Shown one piece after another: positions 13,885 through 20,587 of a stretch of 24,609 nucleotides of DNA; the first letter of the stretch is position 1; every line of letters starts with the position of its first letter. Made by a program: the position numbers and the translations under genes. The notes under the pieces are model-generated. The model had not been told where the DNA came from. It was given only the letters and a program-made list of their open reading frames with translations, and did no database searches. The stretch is taken from positions 1-24,609 of the forward strand of contig CALIRC010000026.1 of NCBI GenBank assembly GCA_938044295.1, read 5' to 3'. The stretch comes from Minisyncoccota bacterium. GTDB lineage: Bacteria; Patescibacteriota; Minisyncoccia; Moranbacterales; GCA-2747515.

Positions 13885-14055
13885 TTATCCTACCTTTTCT
13901 AAAACAACTTTTAGTGTTTGGTCAACTGTATACTCTCTTTTTATGCAATCCCGTAAGAGATCGACTACTTCATCAGTGAGTACCTCAGTTTCCATACGCA
14001 CACTAGCAACTGCATTTTGAAAACTATCTTCTTTTTTCTGTGTCCATTCACACAT
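13885..14055 (-). CDS. Short unknown gene, 56 aa
   Basis: ATG at 14055-14053, TAA at 13887-13885. The product begins MCEWTQKKEDSFQNAVASVR and ends DQTLKVVLEKVG; it is acidic, helical and soluble. GAGGTG lies 8 bases before the ATG, an extended -10 (TGGTATACT) lies about 36 bases upstream, and a good terminator follows the stop. The full set of expression signals makes it a convincing short gene. No family recognised; the pattern ETEVLTDEVVDLLRDCIKR suggests a helix-turn-helix-sized bundle but not more. Confidence 0.65.
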   Translation of the reverse strand: MCEWTQKKEDSFQNAVASVRMETEVLTDEVVDLLRDCIKREYTVDQTLKVVLEKVG

Positions 14056-14090
14056 TATAAGCACCTCAATTAATCAAAGAATTTACCTAA

Positions 14091-14099
14091 AGTATACCA
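14091..14099 (-). promoter_or_regulatory. Extended -10 for the 56-aa gene
   Basis: Minus strand TGGTATACT, no convincing -35. Confidence 0.45.
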
Positions 14100-14138
14100 T
14101 TTTTATTTCAAAAACGGCATAGACAGGGGTATATTTTG

Positions 14139-14176
14139 ATGTAGCACCAATGTGTGTCTTTCTGCACTTTGTTTTA
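14139..14176. repeat. 38-bp intergenic repeat, copy 1
   Basis: Identical at 34 of 38 positions to 19940-19977. It starts ATGTAGC and ends CTTTGTTTTA. A more diverged relative lies near 9466-9500 (TTGAACTTTGTTTAAATTGAAAG). Confidence 0.6.
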
Positions 14177-14250
14177 TATGGGAGTATATCTAATTGTCGA
14201 TAGAATCTTTAAAAATCTTAGAATTTCAGTGATACACTTATTCTAATTAG

Positions 14251-14279
14251 TTGACAAATAGTGCAATATAGTGTATTTT
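14251..14279 (+). promoter_or_regulatory. Promoter of the 14306 gene
   Basis: TTGACA, 17-bp spacer, TATTTT, about 27 bases before the ATG. Confidence 0.75.
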
Positions 14280-14305
14280 TATATTGAGATAAATAGGAGA
14301 TTGTG

Positions 14306-14584
14306 ATGAGTAATTGCGACAAATGCGGTAAAAAGGTTCTCCCAGAAAATGACATGATACACTTTCTTATCATACTAGGAGAAAAGATGGGCGAAACAAC
14401 ATTTGGTCTTTTAGGAGCTAATCCTAGGCACCTCCTCCCAGAAGGTGGATGTCAAGGCTCTCCAAGTAGAGCCCAATACATCGAAGGTCAGCCAAGAGAT
14501 ACGCGTGGTTATGGCTATTACAAAAAACTAGAATCGATGCATCGAGAAGCCTACGCAGAACTTCTGAAAAAAAAGGATAGCTAA
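14306..14584 (+). CDS. Small unknown protein with N-terminal CxxC, 92 aa
   Basis: 92 aa. The ATG at 14306 is preferred over the GTG three bases earlier because AGGAG is then 6 bases away. The protein begins MSNCDKCGKKVLPENDMIHF, a CxxC knuckle as in small zinc ribbons, but no second CxxC follows; one further Cys (GGCQGS, about residue 50) and several His could complete a site. A hydrophobic IHFLIILGEK segment, a Gly/Pro/Arg-rich middle and a charged helical tail ending KKKDS follow. No family recognised. Own promoter and terminator. Confidence 0.7.
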   Translation: MSNCDKCGKKVLPENDMIHFLIILGEKMGETTFGLLGANPRHLLPEGGCQGSPSRAQYIEGQPRDTRGYGYYKKLESMHREAYAELLKKKDS

Positions 14585-14603
14585 TCAAGTGAAGAAATTT
14601 CAC

Positions 14604-14636
14604 AAGGGTCACGCAATCTGCGTTGACCCTTTTTTT
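14604..14636 (+). terminator. Terminator of the 14306-14584 gene
   Basis: Stem AAGGGTC-ACGC/GCGT-GACCCTT with one bulged T, followed by seven Ts. Confidence 0.85.
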
Positions 14637-14730
14637 ATATAAACTTATATACGTTCAGAATACTCTTTTTGTTCAACCAAAAAAAATCCTTCTTTAAATG
14701 GGTTTCTGGATTAGTAGAGTAGTGTATTCT

Positions 14731-14791
14731 AAATTGGAAACAATATGTGACTGAATCTAAGTATTTATACAATATTTCTAGGATACAAAAA
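14731..14791. repeat. Intergenic repeat next to terminator, copy E
   Basis: The first 54 bases match 24265-24318 at 49 positions (starts AAATTGGAAACAATATGTG, ends TATTTCTAGGAT). On the minus strand it lies just beyond the T-run of the two-hairpin module at 14792. Confidence 0.75.
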
Positions 14792-14847
14792 ACACCATAC
14801 TTGTGGTGTGTTTTGTTGGGGGTCGGTTACATCCTTGTGTACCGACC
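14792..14847 (-). terminator. Two-hairpin 3' module of the 129-aa gene
   Basis: Minus strand, starting 8 bases after the stop: GGTCGGT-ACA/TGT-ACCGACC with one bulged base (14821-14847), a spacer, then ACACCA/TGGTGT (14792-14809) followed by TTTTTTG. Confidence 0.8.
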
Positions 14848-14855
14848 AGATTTTA

Positions 14856-15245
14856 CTAACAGAGTTTGTCCATCACCTCACAGTCATCCCATAGATTAAC
14901 AGCTTGCCTGAGTGATGTCCGTGGACCTTTGACGCAGCTCACAAGTGCTTCATCAATGAGCATTTCCCCACCCTCAGTGTTTAATAAACCTTGATGACTA
15001 AATCGGATTGCCACATCCCCCATCCACTCACGGATGGAATTGACGTGGATCTTCTTTTTGTCGTCAGAGATTTCATACTTTAAACGGATGTCCTCTACGG
15101 ACAACTTCATCAGATCAGCTCGAGATGTAGAGTACATCCACAGATCCGAGATAACCTCCGAAGCAAATTTGTCCAATGGAATAAATCCCTTTTCGTCGAT
15201 TTCAATGGACAGCGCCTGTAATGCATTATCAAGATTGCCTGTCAT
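14856..15245 (-). CDS. Unknown 129-aa protein
   Basis: 129 aa, soluble, helical and acidic, with no signal peptide. AAGG lies 8 bases before the ATG. Visible stretches: LDNALQALSIEIDEKGFIPL near the start, LSVEDIRLKYEISDDKKKIH in the middle, and two Cys near the end (VSCVKGP, DDCEVMDKLC). The segment 'EKGFIPLDKFASEV ... EDIRLKYEISDDKKKI' has a layout somewhat like the RNA 2'-phosphotransferase (KptA) N-terminal wing (helices, then 'v..sD.KkRf'), but the rest of that enzyme is missing, so I leave it as unknown. Single-gene unit. Confidence 0.65.
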   Translation of the reverse strand: MTGNLDNALQALSIEIDEKGFIPLDKFASEVISDLWMYSTSRADLMKLSVEDIRLKYEISDDKKKIHVNSIREWMGDVAIRFSHQGLLNTEGGEMLIDEALVSCVKGPRTSLRQAVNLWDDCEVMDKLC

Positions 15246-15284
15246 TAACTTTACCTTTTTTGAGTGAGTTTGAAACTTATATTT

Positions 15285-15313
15285 ATAATAGCACTATTTT
15301 ATGTGTAAGTCAA
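15285..15313 (-). promoter_or_regulatory. Promoter of the 129-aa gene
   Basis: Minus strand: TTGACT, 17-bp spacer, TATTAT. The core resembles that of the promoter repeat modules, but the distal half is absent. Confidence 0.8.
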
Positions 15314-15359
15314 GTATAAAATGAGATGTAAAACTTGAAAAGCGCATAAAACAAAAAAC

Positions 15360-15418
15360 CACCATGTAAGATGGTGAGCTTTTGTATGACGGTAGACACA
15401 AAACTTCGTGTGCCTACC
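15360..15418 (-). terminator. Two-hairpin 3' module of the 135-aa membrane protein gene
   Basis: Minus strand: GGTAG-x-CACA/TGTG-x-CTACC (15391-15418), where the A-C opposition (15396/15413) becomes U-G in the RNA. Then a spacer and CACCAT/ATGGTG (15360-15376) followed by GTTTTTTG. Confidence 0.8.
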
Positions 15419-15434
15419 ATCGAACGATTTAAAA

Positions 15435-15842
15435 TTAAATCGATGATTTTAGATTATCAATTCGTTCCCTCTCATCCTTTTGTGTGATATTCACTGGACC
15501 AGTTCCATAGCAGATTCCAGTAAATATCAATTCACATGAACGAGACAGCATCATTTTTTCACCACTTTCATTTTTCCAAATTGCGGTACACGGAATTGAT
15601 GGACCAAATTCTCTCAAAAAGAAAATACAATCAACCTCTGCATTATGGACATCAAATCTTTCAGCAAGCATTTTGACTGTAACACTTTTGGTAATGAAGA
15701 ATGCCGGAGCCGAAAAAATACCAAAATAACATACTGCCATAATCATGTAAGCACACAATAGCCCACCTAAAGCCTCAAGCGTTTTCCTCTTGAAACTCGG
15801 CCTGCTTTCTTGGGATAACTCCCGCACGTCAGATTCACTCAT
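15435..15842 (-). CDS. Unknown 135-aa protein with one membrane helix
   Basis: 135 aa with GAGGAA about 7 bases before the ATG. A basic, Ser-rich N-terminus (residues 1-22) is followed by a membrane helix (LGGLLCAYMIMAVCYFGIFS, about 25-44), then a mainly beta-type soluble part with four further cysteines (VDCIFFLREFG, IPCTAIW, SRSCELIFTGICYGTG). The Cys pairs suggest an exported disulfide-bearing domain anchored by the N-terminal helix. No family recognised. Single-gene unit. Confidence 0.7.
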   Translation of the reverse strand: MSESDVRELSQESRPSFKRKTLEALGGLLCAYMIMAVCYFGIFSAPAFFITKSVTVKMLAERFDVHNAEVDCIFFLREFGPSIPCTAIWKNESGEKMMLSRSCELIFTGICYGTGPVNITQKDERERIDNLKSSI

Positions 15843-15871
15843 TTTACTTTCCTCATTGAAAATTTATTATA

Positions 15872-15900
15872 ATTATATCATTTTTTGATACTATTGTCAA
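15872..15900 (-). promoter_or_regulatory. Promoter of the 135-aa gene
   Basis: Minus strand: TTGACA, 17-bp spacer, TATAAT, 30-58 bases before the ATG; fully consensus. Confidence 0.85.
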
Positions 15901-16028
15901 ACATTGTTTCTTAAATTGGAGCTTTTTGACGAATACCTCAAATTTTATATACCTCCTCGGACAAACAAGAAATCTCCTGATAAAGGCACTTCTAGGCTAA
16001 AAACCTTCAAAAAATTGGAGATAGAAGA

Positions 16029-17795
16029 TTACTTTGCCGCAGGAAACAGCACACGTTTTGCAGTGATTTCTCCTCTTTTGAGATCATTTCTGTCTTTATC
16101 AGAAACATCTGAATTTTCTGACATTTCTTTATAAAAGACCTCTCGCTCTTCAAGTGGACTAAACGCTAGGGGCTTTCCTTTCTCGTGTGTGAGTGGCGAA
16201 AATACGCACTCCGTCTCGTCGTCCGAGAGTTTACAGCCGAGTGCCATCCGTTGGGAGACTGCACGTGAAAAATGCTGATCAAACACAAAATTTCCAAGCG
16301 AATAAAAAATAATGCCATCTTTATATCTCTCTATTGGTTGCACAACATGCGGGTGCGATCCTATCACCAGTCGCGCTCCTGCATCGATAAACTTTCGAGC
16401 ACTTTCCCTCTCTGTTTCACTTGGTATCTTGCCGTATTCAATTCCCCAATGTGTATACACAATTACATCATATTGAAGTTCAGACCCTTCTCTGATTGCA
16501 TCAATGACCTCCTTAGTGCCGCTTCCCAAGAAAGCATTGTAACTGACAAACCTCATATCTCTATCACCCACAACCCTATCAGCATAAATGCCGCCTTGCC
16601 CTCGCACATCCCCAAAAGAACCTATGTCCATCTCACTCATGATATCCCGTGATGACTGCAGCGCTTCTCGTCCAAAGTCTAGGCTGTGATTGTTTCCATT
16701 ATGCATGACTAGTTGTGAGGGGATTTTCTCGGCAACTAGCGCAAATGTTTTCTCGCTAGATCTGAGTTGTAAATGTTTAGCATCCTTCACTGATGAATTT
16801 GCCGAGATACTTTCCTCAGGACTGATAATGCTCTCCATATTCCACACGACTGCATCCCATGCCCACAAGAGTCGATCTATCTTCCCAAATACTGCATCAT
16901 AGTACTGGTCTTTCTGATGAGTATAGTCACTCAGCATACCTCTATCAAAAATAACATCACCACCAAAGAATAGATATGCATTTTTTTTCATTTCTTCTAC
17001 ATCTTCATTTTCAAAGCTGCCAAGTATATGACTTGTATTCTCGCCTGGATAATCATACTTTGCGATATCAGCTGCACTGGTTCTTGTATGTACCTTAAAA
17101 GTATTTTGATTATTCTTCCTCGCAAGATTAAATGCCAATCCAATACACTCTGGGCAGTCTATATCGCTATTGCGAATCCTTTTTTCATCTAAAATGCTCA
17201 GTGCATCAATGGTGTACTGATCATGTATAGATGCAAATCCTCGATCGAGGTTGTGAGAAAAGTCGATTGAATAGATTATGAGATTCTTTCCTGGTAGATC
17301 ATTTATTATTCGAGCTATATGATCAATGCCCTCTTCTGGACTTCCTAAATGCATCATTATTGGTACGATTGGCACCTCTCCAAAATACTCCTCCACAAAT
17401 GAAAGGTGCACAAAAATTCCATGCTCTTTCTTGAAAATGGAATTCTCAACTCCGATATCTGAATGGTTGTCTAAAGCATTGATGACATCTGTATCAATCG
17501 TATGCACTGCCCTCTCTATCTGCATTGATTCCGCACGTAAGGAGATTGCGTTACTCCCTTGCACGTAGTGATCAGGACTTACAATCACAATTCGATCATA
17601 CCCACTATTTTTTGCAGAATAGTCGCTATAAAATGCATGCATTTCCTTTTGTGCAAAGAGGTGATGAGGCACAACAATCTGATCGATCCTTTGAGTCTCT
17701 CTTTGTGCAACATTATTATCGACAGATCGAAATCCGAGAGCTAAAACAGCAATACCAATCAATCCAATAACGAGGACAATGTGTTTCCTGCTCAT
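16029..17795 (-). CDS. MEMO-family domain fused to a CapA-like metallophosphoesterase domain
   Basis: 588 aa from the ATG at 17795; the frame is open to 17852, but those codons overlap the upstream gene and lack a ribosome site. Residues 4-22 form a membrane anchor. Residues about 40-265 match the MEMO (AmmeMemoRadiSam protein B) family: VPHHLFA, VSPDHYVQG, EHGIFVHLSFVE and YSIDFSH carry the His/Asp residues of its presumed metal site. Residues about 273-520 match the CapA/PGA_cap family: FFGGDVIFDRG, VVWNMES, HNGNNHSLDFG, YTHWGIEYG and LVIGSHPHVVQPIERY, then FYSLGNFVFDQ. CapA-type domains act in poly-gamma-glutamate or related surface polymer synthesis; the MEMO half is of uncertain biochemistry. 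It lies 28 bases behind the YLYPE gene, so the two are co-transcribed. No terminator is obvious. Confidence 0.85.
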   Translation of the reverse strand: MSRKHIVLVIGLIGIAVLALGFRSVDNNVAQRETQRIDQIVVPHHLFAQKEMHAFYSDYSAKNSGYDRIVIVSPDHYVQGSNAISLRAESMQIERAVHTIDTDVINALDNHSDIGVENSIFKKEHGIFVHLSFVEEYFGEVPIVPIMMHLGSPEEGIDHIARIINDLPGKNLIIYSIDFSHNLDRGFASIHDQYTIDALSILDEKRIRNSDIDCPECIGLAFNLARKNNQNTFKVHTRTSAADIAKYDYPGENTSHILGSFENEDVEEMKKNAYLFFGGDVIFDRGMLSDYTHQKDQYYDAVFGKIDRLLWAWDAVVWNMESIISPEESISANSSVKDAKHLQLRSSEKTFALVAEKIPSQLVMHNGNNHSLDFGREALQSSRDIMSEMDIGSFGDVRGQGGIYADRVVGDRDMRFVSYNAFLGSGTKEVIDAIREGSELQYDVIVYTHWGIEYGKIPSETERESARKFIDAGARLVIGSHPHVVQPIERYKDGIIFYSLGNFVFDQHFSRAVSQRMALGCKLSDDETECVFSPLTHEKGKPLAFSPLEEREVFYKEMSENSDVSDKDRNDLKRGEITAKRVLFPAAK

Positions 17796-17823
17796 GCTCA
17801 CACAATTTATCTGGTTGATCTGA

Positions 17824-19716
17824 CTATTTCCCAAGCATTCCTCCCCACTCAATCACCGTGAATCCTTTTCGTTCTTTTGGATCAAATTCTATAGGAGCAA
17901 CTACACCCCTTTCGTCAGGAGACGACATTGGCTCATAATCCATCATGATACGAATCATTGTGTCTGGCTGTGGTGTTACCCATAGTGGTGCAGCAGCATT
18001 GATGAACTCTTCAGTTGTATACGTGATGAAAAAGTATGGAGCATCATCCTCTAGCATCTTTGGCACCCAAAACTCCTTAAAGTCTACAATTTCTCTTCCT
18101 TGTAGATTTTGAGCGGCGAGAGTTTTGTCAAAAGTAGAGGAGAGATCTTCTCTCGATGACACAAAGCCCTTGCGAGGCTGTCCGTAGAAGACATCGCTCA
18201 AGCCTTCCCAGAACAAATATGGGTATTCCTTTTGATCATCGTGATTAAATAGCTTCCCGTCAGGGTATGCTTTCACATTCCACCCACCATCAGGATAGAC
18301 TGGGTCAACTTTTGTAAATCCTTTTGTAGGCTCAACTTGTACATTTACATCCATCTCTTGCTCTGGATACAGATAGATGACGGGCTTCCCACACTCAGCT
18401 GGACTTTGGAAAATGATGCGAGTAACGGTATGCCACCGCTCAAATGCGTCTTTATAGATGATAAAAGGATTGATTTTGAAATAGTCTTCCACATTCTCGA
18501 GACTTGTGACACCTTCTTTCTCAAGCTGCTCCTTGAGAAAAGGTGCTTCAAACATTGTTTGCCCTCTCTCGAAACTTTCTACCATGAATGGATGATTTAC
18601 GTCTTTGAAAGCGTAAATCTCCCTACCCTCGAAAGTTTTTCCGACAATTTTTAGGTCATCCTCCCGGATTTTTGAATATTCCTTGTTCGACCCGCCTTGT
18701 GCAAAAGATGTGACACCGCATCCATAAAAGTTCTGAACATTGTACTCATTGTCATAAGACTGGTCATTCCACTCTACATCAAGATTGCTACTATACGTGT
18801 AGTCAGACTCTTCCTTATCTTCTGTTATTTTTGGAAGCAAGCTATAGACAGCAAATGTGTCCATTGGTGCTTCAAAATATACGCCATTCGCACTCAAAAT
18901 TGATCTTTCGTCACCACTCTCCACTCCCTGTCGTGATATATATGCTGTACCATACTCTGGATGTTCAAACTCCGTAGCAACCAAGAGATTTTTATCGATT
19001 TTTCTATCTCCTAATACAGTCGGTCCAAAAGATGAATGACGCACAAGATGCTCCTTTTTTCCATTTACTTCAATGTTTAGCTCTGAGTTGAACTGTAATT
19101 GCTCAATATCTAGAATTGTATCGTCATGAAATGAAATGTTCTGCGCAAAGTCTTCGTTGTAGTTATCCTTCAGCCATGCAAGCTTTTTCCTGAATGCGAC
19201 ACTCCGATCTTCTTGTGTGTCATTCGACAAACGCTCAAGCATGAAGTCACTGACAAAGAGGTAAATGTTGTCGTCTTTTTGGGCATAAATATCATGTGCT
19301 ACACCCATACCGGCAGTAGTCGTCAATTTTAACTCATAACCTTCTAATTCTCCACCAATAATATTTGCGATTTTATAATATGATATCTGCTCTCCATTTG
19401 ATTCCTTTGCACCCTTTTGATCAATTTCTTCACGGTCACTTAACCACTTAATCTTGTCTGTACCGATCACAATAGTCTTGAGCCCCTTCGGGACTACTGC
19501 CTCCTGCTCATCTACTCGTACCTCTTTCTCAGTTATGTTGATTTGATCTTCTTGCACTGCTATAGTCTTCGTTTTCTGCTGCACGCCAGACTCTTTAGCA
19601 GGATTTGGTGCAGGACTAGTCTCATTTTTCTTTGAACTAAAGAGTAGAATAATGAACCCTACACACGTCAGAATCAAGATTGAGACAACAAACAAAAGAC
19701 TTGTATTTTTTTTCAT
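17824..19716 (-). CDS. Membrane-anchored 'GKPVIYLYPE' protein
   Basis: 630 aa from the ATG at 19716. A start further upstream (19752) would precede the transcription start. Residues 4-28 form a membrane anchor (LLFVVSILILTCVGFIILLF), followed by a Pro/Lys-rich linker and a large extracytoplasmic part. Near residue 441 is ECGKPVIYLYPEQEMDVNVQ, then WNVKAYPDGKLF and EYPYLFWEGL. I recognise this as a block recurring in uncharacterised proteins of Patescibacteria and some other bacteria, without known function. It ends FTVIEWGGMLGK. The leader is only about 16 bases and has no Shine-Dalgarno sequence. Position ahead of the MEMO-CapA gene suggests a joint envelope role, which is inference. Confidence 0.75.
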   Translation of the reverse strand: MKKNTSLLFVVSILILTCVGFIILLFSSKKNETSPAPNPAKESGVQQKTKTIAVQEDQINITEKEVRVDEQEAVVPKGLKTIVIGTDKIKWLSDREEIDQKGAKESNGEQISYYKIANIIGGELEGYELKLTTTAGMGVAHDIYAQKDDNIYLFVSDFMLERLSNDTQEDRSVAFRKKLAWLKDNYNEDFAQNISFHDDTILDIEQLQFNSELNIEVNGKKEHLVRHSSFGPTVLGDRKIDKNLLVATEFEHPEYGTAYISRQGVESGDERSILSANGVYFEAPMDTFAVYSLLPKITEDKEESDYTYSSNLDVEWNDQSYDNEYNVQNFYGCGVTSFAQGGSNKEYSKIREDDLKIVGKTFEGREIYAFKDVNHPFMVESFERGQTMFEAPFLKEQLEKEGVTSLENVEDYFKINPFIIYKDAFERWHTVTRIIFQSPAECGKPVIYLYPEQEMDVNVQVEPTKGFTKVDPVYPDGGWNVKAYPDGKLFNHDDQKEYPYLFWEGLSDVFYGQPRKGFVSSREDLSSTFDKTLAAQNLQGREIVDFKEFWVPKMLEDDAPYFFITYTTEEFINAAAPLWVTPQPDTMIRIMMDYEPMSSPDERGVVAPIEFDPKERKGFTVIEWGGMLGK

Positions 19717-19738
19717 ATTTTTTATGTAAGATACTTGT

Positions 19739-19747
19739 ATTATAGCA
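19739..19747 (-). promoter_or_regulatory. Extended -10 promoter of the YLYPE/MEMO-CapA unit
   Basis: Minus strand TGCTATAAT with a poor -35. It places transcription start near 19732, about 16 bases before the ATG. Confidence 0.65.
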
Positions 19748-19902
19748 CTCACTCGAGAGATGGAGAACTAATATCTATTAAAAAAATTGATACTTCACTT
19801 CCATAAATCATATGACTCAGACGTTCATCATTTACAATATTTTTTACATTCCTTCACTGTGGGGTTGTATTCCCCTACTGTGTCACGATTTTCGCACAAA
19901 AA

Positions 19903-19924
19903 AAACCACTCAACTAAGTGGTTT
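19903..19924 (-). terminator. Orphan terminator hairpin
   Basis: Eight-pair stem AAACCACT/AGTGGTTT followed on the minus strand by eight Ts. No minus-strand gene ends nearby; the nearest gene on the right (20211-20480) is on the plus strand. It may be what is left of a deleted unit. Confidence 0.65.
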
Positions 19925-19939
19925 AAATTTGTAATATAA

Positions 19940-19977
19940 ATGTAGCCCCAATGTGTGGCTTTCCGAACTTTGTTTTA
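19940..19977. repeat. 38-bp intergenic repeat, copy 2
   Basis: 34 of 38 positions identical to 14139-14176; here it sits right next to the orphan terminator at 19903. Confidence 0.6.
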
Positions 19978-20116
19978 AGCAGAAAGGTGTTCAAGCTAGT
20001 ATTGAAAGGCTAGAAATTTTGGCACATATAGAAGCCGACCCCTCATTTGAACGAAAGCTTAACTTTCATCATTAGACAATATCTTTGTAGGACTTTAGCT
20101 GAAGGTTAAACACCTC
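19978..20116. other. Intergenic stretch without a supported gene
   Basis: No frame with start and ribosome site on either strand, and no terminator. It separates the orphan terminator from the inverted repeat at 20117. Confidence 0.45.
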
Positions 20117-20151
20117 TGAATTTTGCAAGTCTTTAACTTGTGTAAAATTCA
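20117..20151. promoter_or_regulatory. Inverted repeat just upstream of the zinc-ribbon gene promoter
   Basis: Two nested stems: TGAATTTT/AAAATTCA (8 pairs) and CAAGT/ACTTG (5 pairs) with a 5-base loop. It ends 4 bases before the predicted -35 (20156), so it is not part of that gene's mRNA. It could be a protein-binding site or a leftover hairpin. Confidence 0.4.
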
Positions 20152-20155
20152 AAAT

Positions 20156-20184
20156 TTGCTATTTTGTTTAAAGTATTCTATTGT
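20156..20184 (+). promoter_or_regulatory. Probable promoter of the zinc-ribbon gene
   Basis: TTGCTA, 17-bp spacer, TATTGT; transcription would start about 20 bases before the ATG. Confidence 0.5.
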
Positions 20185-20210
20185 ATGTAAAATTGAAAAG
20201 AGGAGTAGTT

Positions 20211-20480
20211 ATGTCGGGAAAATTAAGAAAGAAGCAAATCTTCAGGATAAAGATTTTTTGCAGTGGTTGTAATGCGCTTTTGTATAAGTACAATAAGGAA
20301 GGTCCTGGGAACTTGGTGAAGTGTTTTGTCGACGGTATAACTGAAAACAATACTACAAAAGCATGCACATGTCCTAAGTGTGAAAAGGTTTTTGCACGAG
20401 AGGATTTGCTACGTGGACGACCAATACATAGACTCATTAAAGGTACTTTTTTTAAAAGAGGGAACACTGGCAAAAAATGA
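20211..20480 (+). CDS. Small zinc-ribbon protein
   Basis: 89 aa from the ATG at 20211, chosen for GAGGAG 5 bases upstream; an in-frame start 30 bases earlier has no ribosome site. Two metal half-sites are visible: CSGC (about residues 18-21), then ACTCPKC (about 51-57). Between them lies LLYKYNKEGPGNLVKCFVDG, where an extra Cys follows a KxGxGxLVK pattern. The end is basic (RGRPIHRLIKGTFFKRG). The arrangement CxxC-LYKYxKxGxGxLVKC-CPxCxxxFAR is that of short, widely conserved uncharacterised zinc-ribbon proteins, probably nucleic-acid binding. One of three plus-strand genes. It shares a terminator hairpin with truD. Confidence 0.8.
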   Translation: MSGKLRKKQIFRIKIFCSGCNALLYKYNKEGPGNLVKCFVDGITENNTTKACTCPKCEKVFAREDLLRGRPIHRLIKGTFFKRGNTGKK

Positions 20481-20539
20481 GGACATTAATACGTACCTCA
20501 AATTTTTTTGTCTATAATACTTTTTCCCAAAAAGAAAAC

Positions 20540-20581
20540 GAGGCATCGCAAGCTCTAGTCAATACTAGTCTGCGATGCCTC
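20540..20581. terminator. Shared terminator between converging zinc-ribbon gene and truD
   Basis: A perfect 11-pair stem (GAGGCATCGCA/TGCGATGCCTC) with an inner CTAGT/ACTAG stem. A-rich on one side and T-rich on the other, placed 7 bases from the truD stop and 60 bases from the zinc-ribbon gene stop. Confidence 0.8.
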
Positions 20582-20587
20582 TTTAAT

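Noticed and set aside
6705..15418. Two-hairpin modules as integron attC sites
   Set aside because: The paired hairpins and same-direction short genes recall cassette arrays, but conserved RYYYAAC/GTTRRRY ends are not found consistently (only an isolated GTTAGGC near 11086), the modules end in T-runs as terminators do, and no integrase is visible.
17796..17852. N-terminal extension of the MEMO-CapA protein
   Set aside because: It overlaps the end of the upstream gene, has no ribosome site and adds no domain; the ATG at 17795 directly precedes the membrane anchor.
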